From B120-G9 sp034659895 (lineage in GTDB: Bacteria > Zixibacteria > MSB-5A5 > GN15 > FEB-12): a DNA stretch of 12,716 bases. The stretch's first letter is position 1; every line of letters begins with the position of its first letter. Below are positions 8,012 to 12,716 of this stretch, one piece after another. The notes below the pieces were generated by a model. That model was not told the origin of the DNA, did not search any database, and saw only the letters and a program-made list of their open reading frames with translations. Position numbers and translations under genes: made by a program. The stretch is taken from the NCBI GenBank assembly GCA_034659895.1, contig JAYEIF010000140.1, positions 1 through 12,716 of the forward strand, written 5' to 3'.

Positions 8012-8131
8012 CATTTTTTCAACACTTTTCTCTTTTGAGGTTTGATGTAAAGCATAGGCGCACAACATATTTCAGTACACCCCAGCGAATTGCACACACC
8101 TTGTAAACATTTTGTGATTTAATAACTCTCA

Positions 8132-8140
8132 TGTGCATAA
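8132..8140 (-). promoter_or_regulatory. Perfect DnaA box TTATGCACA at the dnaA promoter
   Basis: The plus strand reads TGTGCATAA. It is an exact TTATNCACA match that shares three bases with the -10 candidate TATTTA. Confidence 0.6.
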
Positions 8141-8166
8141 ATAGAGAAATGTAGATCGGTAGTCAA
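8138..8166 (-). promoter_or_regulatory. Distal dnaA promoter candidate with overlapping DnaA box
   Basis: On the minus strand, TTGACT (8166-8161), a 17-nt spacer, and TATTTA (8143-8138). The -35 matches 5 of 6 consensus bases; the -10 is weaker. The -10 overlaps the DnaA box at 8132-8140, the expected arrangement for DnaA autorepression. Confidence 0.45.
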
Positions 8167-8318
8167 GAATATTAGAGAATTAATATCTAAAACTTGTGAA
8201 CTGGTTGTTAAAAGGTATGTTACGAAATCGTTACTGATTCCGTTTAAATACAGCGAAGCAGCTATGGAAGGCCTATTATTAAATGCTATCTGTGAAGATG
8301 CCTTATATTAACAGCTTA

Positions 8319-9386
8319 TCAGCCTCCCATGCGTATTATCTGCTCAGCAAGGTTTTTGAAGAGTGAGACATCAGCGGAATCTCCCTCAGTAGCAATAGGT
8401 TGTCCGTTGTCACTACTCTCGCGGATTGATTTCTTGAGAGAAACTTCACCAAGAAAAGGAACGCTTAAGCTTTTTGCGAGTTGCTTTCCTCCACCTTCAC
8501 CGAAAATATATTCTCTTTCTCCGTTAACTTCATAGTATGACATATTTTCGATAACTCCGATGACTTTCATATTGGTACGCTCTGCAAGTTTGGCAACGCG
8601 TCCGGCAACATGAGTGGCGCTGGCTTGAGGCGTTGTAACTACCATTAACTCTGCAGATGGGGTGCTCTGGGCAATAGTAATTGTTGCATCGCCGGTACCG
8701 GGAGGTAGATCAATAAGTAGGAAGTCTAATTCTTCCCAAACCACATCAGCCATAAACTGGGTGATAGCCTTGTGAAGAAGAGGTCCACGCCAGACGACAG
8801 GTTCGTCTTCATCGACGAAGAACCCCATTGAGATTACCTTAATGTTATCTTTAGAGGTCAAAGGTAATATTTTGTTGTCAGTTGTTGCCATAGGTTGGCC
8901 GGTTACCCCAAGCATCCTCGGGACGGAAAAGCCATATAGGTCAGCATCCAAAACACCAACTTTGTGACCCATTTTTGCCAGAGAGGCAGCTAAGTTGACT
9001 GTTATGGTAGATTTTCCCACACCTCCTTTACCGGAGGCGATAGCGATAAACCTTTTGGCAAATTTCTCAATGGTTGGTTGTGGCTGTTTAGGTTTTGAAG
9101 TTTGTTTTTTCGGTTTATTGTCTTGTTGTTCGGATTTCGGTGGAGCCTTTGGACTTAAGTTCAAATTAACTGATTTTACATTATCCAATTTTTTAATGCT
9201 AACCTTAACATCGCTACTGACCTTAACCCTTCTTGGGTAATCCGCTGATGGAAATGTAATATCAACAGTTACATTGCCATCATCCACAGTAACATTGTCA
9301 ACCATATTAAGTTCTGTAATGGATTTGCCGGAATCCGGGTCATTTACATTTTCGAGAACCTTAAGAACATCATCTTTACTAAGCAT
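8319..9386 (-). CDS. Mrp/ApbC-family P-loop ATPase, predicted Fe-S cluster carrier (cysteine-free)
   Basis: Mrp/ApbC/Nbp35-type proteins carry and transfer Fe-S clusters in the cytoplasm. From ATG 9386 this protein has 355 residues. An N-terminal MIP18/DUF59 domain (~1-75; VNDPDSGKSI) is followed by a Lys/Pro/Gln linker (~80-108) and a ParA/MinD-like ATPase domain. The latter has the deviant Walker A GKGGVGKST, the switch-like DADLYGFSVPRMLG, Walker B FLLIDLPPGTGDA, and the Mrp hallmark IENMSYYE. The CxxC that normally follows ENMS and binds the cluster is absent, and the protein has no cysteine. ATG 9386 has AAGGA about 10 nt upstream. GTG 9395 is in frame but almost touches that site. The gene reads toward dnaA from across the putative origin region. 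Confidence 0.92.
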   Translation of the reverse strand: MLSKDDVLKVLENVNDPDSGKSITELNMVDNVTVDDGNVTVDITFPSADYPRRVKVSSDVKVSIKKLDNVKSVNLNLSPKAPPKSEQQDNKPKKQTSKPKQPQPTIEKFAKRFIAIASGKGGVGKSTITVNLAASLAKMGHKVGVLDADLYGFSVPRMLGVTGQPMATTDNKILPLTSKDNIKVISMGFFVDEDEPVVWRGPLLHKAITQFMADVVWEELDFLLIDLPPGTGDATITIAQSTPSAELMVVTTPQASATHVAGRVAKLAERTNMKVIGVIENMSYYEVNGEREYIFGEGGGKQLAKSLSVPFLGEVSLKKSIRESSDNGQPIATEGDSADVSLFKNLAEQIIRMGG

Positions 9387-9710
9387 TGCAAACACTTCCT
9401 TCTACTTCGTTCCTAATTGGCGTGGCTAATTGCCCACCGCCGGAGCGTCGTATTTATGATATCGAGCCGAGCAGATTAGTTACGGCTGGTATCAGTTCCT
9501 TTTATTTGGCTCAATATATATTGAAGCCTTCAATAGTAAAGAAACAATTCAATTTTCTCGCGGTTCCCAAAAATTTGGATTATGTAGTCTCTGGGCGCTG
9601 TTGCACGGTCTGATTTAGCGTGCCTCTGGACTTAGCGCGGTTAGGTTTGTGACCATAAACCGACATTTTGGAATGAAGGTATTCACTATGGGGTGGAATT
9701 GTTAAATTGG
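9387..9710 (-). other. Intergenic region upstream of the mrp-like gene
   Basis: About 320 bp between the CBS gene stop and the mrp-like start. It contains a promoter candidate with a palindromic operator-like site (9511-9540) and a weak GGTTT/AAACC hairpin (about 9645-9659). A 75-codon plus-strand frame crosses it but has no ribosome-binding site and no recognisable protein features. I see no RNA gene. Confidence 0.5.
9513..9540 (-). promoter_or_regulatory. Promoter candidate of the mrp-like gene with operator-like palindrome
   Basis: On the minus strand, TTTACT (9540-9535), a 16-nt spacer, and TATATT (9518-9513). The perfect palindrome TATTGAAGCCTTCAATA (9519-9535) fills the spacer. A second perfect palindrome, TCAATATATATTGA (9511-9524), covers the -10. 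The half-site TCAATA occurs three times. This is the layout of a repressor-controlled promoter. The regulator is unknown. Confidence 0.4.
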
Positions 9711-10169
9711 TTATACGTCGCCAGACTGATCGCGCTTGTGCAAACCTTCCATATACAGATTCAAGTAGCGGTTTTCTTGCTCGTGCTTTCTGGAATTGAC
9801 TTTGATAATGTCTCGCTGGGAAATTATTCCAACCATCTTTTCACCATCGACAATTGGCATATGTTGAATCCAGTTTGTATCCATTACACTGGCGATGTAG
9901 TCAAGTTCATCGTCAAGTACGCCAATGATGAGATCGGTGGACATAATATCCTCGACTTTGAGATTGTGGTAGTCTCCTTTGGTCTCATACAATTTCTTGA
10001 AGATGTCTTTGTCGCTGATAATACCGATTAGCTTGGTATCATCGTCTAAGACTGGCAGGCATCCAATATCTTTGGTGATAAGCAAGTCCATAGCATCCTC
10101 AATTGAGGTTGATGGAGTCGTAGTGATAATCTCTCGCTGTTTTTGTTCCAGTAAAGTTTCAACAAGCAT
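9711..10169 (-). CDS. CBS-domain-pair protein
   Basis: The protein has 152 residues and consists almost entirely of two CBS motifs (a Bateman module), which typically bind adenine nucleotides and act as regulatory sensors. CBS1 spans ~10-66 (TTPSTSIEDAMDLL, GCLPVLDDD, LIGIISDKDI). CBS2 spans ~72-130 (VEDIMSTDLI, HMPIVDGEKMVGIISQRDI). A charged C-terminal tail (131-152) follows. No enzymatic domain, signal peptide or membrane segment is present. The start is supported by AAGGAGG (10174-10180), 4 nt upstream. It is probably a cytoplasmic stand-alone regulator with an unknown partner. Its promoter candidate carries a perfect DnaA box. Confidence 0.93.
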   Translation of the reverse strand: MLVETLLEQKQREIITTTPSTSIEDAMDLLITKDIGCLPVLDDDTKLIGIISDKDIFKKLYETKGDYHNLKVEDIMSTDLIIGVLDDELDYIASVMDTNWIQHMPIVDGEKMVGIISQRDIIKVNSRKHEQENRYLNLYMEGLHKRDQSGDV

Positions 10170-10216
10170 TTTTCCTCCTTGTTTACTTGTGCGTTTTACG
10201 GTTTTTATCCGCTGGA

Positions 10217-10225
10217 TGTGTATAA
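10217..10225 (-). promoter_or_regulatory. Perfect DnaA box TTATACACA at the CBS gene promoter
   Basis: The plus strand reads TGTGTATAA, an exact TTATNCACA match. Together with flanking bases, TATTTATACACAT differs at one base from TATTTATGCACAT at the dnaA promoter. Confidence 0.55.
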
Positions 10226-10253
10226 ATATATAACATCTTATTCTTTAGCGCAA
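10225..10253 (-). promoter_or_regulatory. Promoter candidate of the CBS gene
   Basis: On the minus strand, TTGCGC (10253-10248), a 17-nt spacer, and TATATT (10230-10225). The -10 is good and the -35 weak. A perfect DnaA box abuts and shares one base with the -10. Confidence 0.4.
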
Positions 10254-10281
10254 GAGTTAAAAAGACCTCCTGCATTTTACC

Positions 10282-10309
10282 TTGCCAAAAGCAGTGTTTT
10301 GGTTATATT
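10282..10309 (+). promoter_or_regulatory. Promoter candidate of the M14 peptidase gene
   Basis: TTGCCA (10282-10287), a 16-nt spacer, and TATATT (10304-10309). Both hexamers match 5 of 6 consensus bases. The leader to the ATG would be about 75 nt. It lies in the divergent spacer with the CBS gene. Confidence 0.45.
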
Positions 10310-10391
10310 GTATAAGCTGAGATAATTACTACCGCCAAGATATTTTATGAATTAGAACGTTTAAGTATACTGTCTGATGTTAGGAGGAAAT

Positions 10392-12557
10392 ATGCGATCC
10401 ATATTGAAAGTTACTCTTGTCCTGTTGTTGTTGCTAACATCCGTTGTTGTAGCAACATCTGAAAAGTATGCTCTTATTCGAACTCTTGAAATGACCAAAC
10501 AGCAATATCTTACCTTTGCTGAGATGGGTATGGATGTTGTTGAAGTCCATGATAAATCTCTGAAGGTTATTGCTACAGAAAGTGATATAGCCGCTCTTAA
10601 TACTGCTGGCATTCCATTTGAGATTGAACAACCCGATCTTACAGCTTTTTATCAATCACGTAACAAAGCGGCTCTAACGATGGGCGGTTTCAGAACCTAC
10701 TCTGAGATAGTGGCCTATCTTGATTCAATTACAGCGACTAATAGTGATATTCTGACACAAAAATGGTCAGTAGGCACATCTCTTGAGGGGCGAGATATCT
10801 GGGCGGTTAAGCTGTCTGATAATCCCGGAGTAGATGAAGAGGAACCGGAGGTATTGTATGTTTCTCTTATCCATGCTCGTGAACCAGCAGCGGGGGCTTC
10901 TTTATTGAACTTTCTGGAATACATGGTAACCAATTATGGCTCAGATCCGGATATAACAGAACTGATTAATAGTCGAGAGTTGTATTTTGTGCCGGTGCAG
11001 AATCCTGATGGATATGTGTACAATGAGTTAGAAAGTCCCGGCGGTGGAGGTATGTGGCGAAAGAATCGCCGCGATAATGGTGATGGTACTATGGGTGTTG
11101 ATCTAAACCGCAACTACAGTTTCAAGTGGGGCTACGATAATCTTGGTTCTTCCGACAATACCTCGAGCGAAACTTACAGGGGGACTTCTGCATTTTCAGA
11201 GCCTGAAACTGATCTTATGCGCAGTTTTATTATTTCGCACGAGTTCAAGATAATTCATAATTTTCACACATATTCTAATCTGGAACTGTGGTCGCCAAGC
11301 TATGACAGGTTTTATTCCCACTATGAAGACTTTTATCGGAATCTTGGTGATTCTCTAACTCAGTTCAACGGATACACCCCGGGAATTGGCTGGACTCTTT
11401 ACCCTACAAATGGCGATGCTGATGATTGGGGCTGGGGTGATACGATTTCCAAGCCTCGAATTATATCTATGACTTGTGAGATTGGTAATTATGAGGATGG
11501 TTTCTGGCCTGATCCGTCTCGCATTCCAGAATTGATATCCGAGAACGTTTGGCCTAATTTGTATCTTGCTCAAATTGCGGATGATCCTTACGCAATCGGC
11601 CCTCCTCAGCCACCATATATTGTTGATCCTGATTCGGCAACCGGCACTTTTACATTACAGTGGCAACACGATGATACCGTGAACCCGGCTGTGTCTTACC
11701 GTCTCATAGAGCACACGGACAAGCAAACAGTCACTGATGATGTTGAGAGTGATTATGGTTACTGGGAGACAGTCCGAATGTATCGCACCACAGCTCGTTC
11801 TCATTTGGGTGATTACTCGTGGCATACGCAGACACAAAACCGCTCTAATCATTGGTTACTTTCAACGATGCCGTATAAGGTTAAAGAAAACGATTCTTTG
11901 TGTTTCTGGATATGGTACGATATTGAAAGTGACTGGGACTATTTCTATGCTCAGGTTTCGGATGATGGCGGATGTATGTATGAAAATCTGGCAAATGATT
12001 TTACGACTAACTATGATCCATATAACCAGAACGTTGGTAACGGTATTACCGGAGCGTCGGGAGGTTGGGTTGAAGCCAAGTTTGACCTTTCAGATTACGA
12101 AGGTAAAACAGTATTATTGCGACTTGCTTATTATACCGATTCGTGGACTTATGAGGAGGGAGTTTACATAGATGACTTTGAAAATATTGATATGTTCGCT
12201 TCAGAGACAGAAATAGCTCCTTCAATTGCTGATACAAGTTATGATTTTGTCGATAAGGTGGCTGGCGATTACTACTATCGAGTAGCTGCTACTGATTCCG
12301 ATGCTCAGGAATCACGTATGTCGGACTTGTTCCATGTTAATGTTGAACAGGGGTATATTGTAGGTGATGCAAATGGCTCTGGCGGTATTAATGTATCGGA
12401 TGTGACATATCTTGTAAGTTATCTTTTCCTTGAAGGTCCAGCTCCTGATCCTATAGCGTCTGGAGATGCTAATTGTAGCGGTGAAGTCAACATTTCAGAT
12501 GTTACCTTCCTTGTATCATATCTGTTTCAGGAAGGGCCTGAGCCGAATTGTCCATAG
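10392..12557 (+). CDS. Secreted M14 zinc carboxypeptidase with beta-sandwich and dockerin-type C-terminus
   Basis: The protein has 721 residues from ATG 10392, with AGGAGG at 10382-10387. An in-frame ATG at 10377 precedes that site and is disfavoured. A signal peptide (1-21) is followed by a propeptide-like region (~22-95). The M14 catalytic domain (~98-395) has zinc ligands H161 and E164 (HARE) and H292 (FHTYSN), substrate-site motifs NPDGY, MWRKNR and VDLNRNY (N239, R240), and the likely catalytic E363 (TCEIG). The position of the usual active-site Tyr (DDW.Y) reads W348. A fibronectin-III-like segment starts at ~405 and appears to resume at ~605-650, around an immune-inhibitor-A-like sandwich (~450-603). 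Two dockerin-type Ca-binding repeats (658-721) end the protein. It probably trims C-terminal residues from extracellular peptides. Specificity is not clear. Confidence 0.95.
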   Translation: MRSILKVTLVLLLLLTSVVVATSEKYALIRTLEMTKQQYLTFAEMGMDVVEVHDKSLKVIATESDIAALNTAGIPFEIEQPDLTAFYQSRNKAALTMGGFRTYSEIVAYLDSITATNSDILTQKWSVGTSLEGRDIWAVKLSDNPGVDEEEPEVLYVSLIHAREPAAGASLLNFLEYMVTNYGSDPDITELINSRELYFVPVQNPDGYVYNELESPGGGGMWRKNRRDNGDGTMGVDLNRNYSFKWGYDNLGSSDNTSSETYRGTSAFSEPETDLMRSFIISHEFKIIHNFHTYSNLELWSPSYDRFYSHYEDFYRNLGDSLTQFNGYTPGIGWTLYPTNGDADDWGWGDTISKPRIISMTCEIGNYEDGFWPDPSRIPELISENVWPNLYLAQIADDPYAIGPPQPPYIVDPDSATGTFTLQWQHDDTVNPAVSYRLIEHTDKQTVTDDVESDYGYWETVRMYRTTARSHLGDYSWHTQTQNRSNHWLLSTMPYKVKENDSLCFWIWYDIESDWDYFYAQVSDDGGCMYENLANDFTTNYDPYNQNVGNGITGASGGWVEAKFDLSDYEGKTVLLRLAYYTDSWTYEEGVYIDDFENIDMFASETEIAPSIADTSYDFVDKVAGDYYYRVAATDSDAQESRMSDLFHVNVEQGYIVGDANGSGGINVSDVTYLVSYLFLEGPAPDPIASGDANCSGEVNISDVTFLVSYLFQEGPEPNCP
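12363..12554 (+). repeat. Dockerin-type Ca-binding repeat pair at the M14 protein C-terminus
   Basis: Two copies, GDANGSGGINVSDVTYLVSYLF and GDANCSGEVNISDVTFLVSYLF as split motifs, are each followed by a Gly-Pro-rich tail (EGPAPDP, EGPEPNC). Asp/Asn/Ser occupy positions 1, 3, 5, 9 and 12 of an EF-hand-like loop. No cohesin gene is in view, so the pair may serve as a surface or secretion tag. Confidence 0.85.
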
Positions 12558-12606
12558 CTTTTGGTGCACAATTTCATCCGTAGTAGGATAAAATCGTTAA
12601 AGATAT

Positions 12607-12639
12607 GAATGGCAGAACTTTTTTGTGGTTCTGCCATTC
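12607..12639 (+). repeat. Perfect 12-bp-arm inverted repeat after the M14 gene
   Basis: GAATGGCAGAAC and GTTCTGCCATTC flank a 9-nt loop, TTTTTTGTG. The stem can extend by about three weaker pairs. It starts 50 nt after the stop codon. The T-run lies in the loop and none follows the stem on either strand, so it is not a classical intrinsic terminator. It may still end or protect the transcript 3' end. Confidence 0.7.
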
Positions 12640-12716
12640 GTGCATAGGGTATTGGCGGAATTGTTAAAATATTCCATTTTTATCTCTTCATCTTTTAATT
12701 TCCCTTTCGTAGCGTA

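Larger units (their letters stand above)
7915..8318. other. dnaA upstream region, primary oriC candidate
   Basis: This 404-bp non-coding AT-rich region separates the mrp-like stop from dnaA. It holds a perfect DnaA box (8132-8140, minus) and near-matches TTGTTCACA (7930-7938) and TTATCAACA (8005-8013) on plus, two dnaA promoter candidates, and AT-rich tracts (8165-8200 and 7960-7990). Origins most often lie next to dnaA, so this is the best oriC candidate in the window. The number of strong boxes is small, so the assignment is tentative. Confidence 0.5.

Noticed and set aside
9386..9613. 75-codon plus-strand frame upstream of the mrp-like gene
   Set aside because: No ribosome-binding site or recognisable protein features, and it covers the mrp promoter candidate.
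9695..12668. GGAATTGTTAAA occurs at 9695-9706 and 12657-12668
   Set aside because: A few shared 12-mers are expected by chance in an AT-rich 12.7-kb window, and the flanks do not align well.
12598..12680. Short minus-strand ORF of about 26 codons at the right edge
   Set aside because: Only a weak Shine-Dalgarno, and it runs through the hairpin; too short to support.
1..12716. CRISPR arrays, tRNA or rRNA genes, insertion sequences, prophage genes
   Set aside because: No regularly spaced repeats, cloverleaf candidates, transposase or phage-like frames were seen on either strand.

Overview
The window is a bacterial chromosomal segment carrying the replication-initiation region. The dnaA-dnaN-recF block reads right to left on the minus strand. 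Secreted-protein genes lie on both sides, with domain mixes (choice-of-anchor J / cleaved-adhesin sandwiches, pre-peptidase-like beta domains, and an M14 carboxypeptidase with a C-terminal dockerin-type Ca-binding pair) that are common in poorly cultured FCB-group or Zixibacteria-like lineages and related phyla. That placement is an inference from domain style and moderate G+C. No rRNA or taxonomic marker is present.

Layout from left to right. 1-2544 (minus): the 5' 848 codons of a very large secreted, Cys-rich, multi-domain protein that runs off the left edge. 2545-2927: its long AT-rich upstream region, with an extended -10 promoter candidate and a possible leader ORF. 2928-3983 (minus): an orphan MalK/UgpC-type ABC ATPase, translationally coupled (ATGA overlap) to recF (3980-5068). 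An intrinsic terminator and a 19-codon ORF lie in the 80 bp between recF and dnaN (5149-6261). 6262-6540: the AT-rich dnaA-dnaN spacer with a perfect DnaA box. 6541-7914: dnaA. 7915-8318: the dnaA upstream region, with two promoter candidates and DnaA boxes, and the best oriC candidate. 8319-9386 (minus): an Mrp/ApbC-type P-loop ATPase with no cysteine. 9387-9710: its promoter region, with a palindrome exactly filling the -35/-10 spacer. 9711-10169 (minus): a two-CBS-domain protein. 10170-10391: a divergent promoter region, again with a perfect DnaA box at a -10 element. 10392-12557 (plus): the secreted M14 carboxypeptidase-dockerin protein, followed by a perfect 12-bp-arm hairpin.

DnaA, the sliding clamp and RecF are the conserved initiation and repair core. 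Four perfect TTATNCACA boxes occur in the window: three intergenic and one inside dnaA. Two of them overlap the predicted -10 elements of dnaA and of the CBS gene in nearly identical sequence, which suggests shared DnaA control. Nothing here amounts to a proven new system. The best leads are the DnaA-box/promoter parallel, the terminator plus short ORF between dnaN and recF, the recF-coupled orphan ABC ATPase, the cysteine-free Mrp, and the Tyr-to-Trp change at an M14 active-site position.
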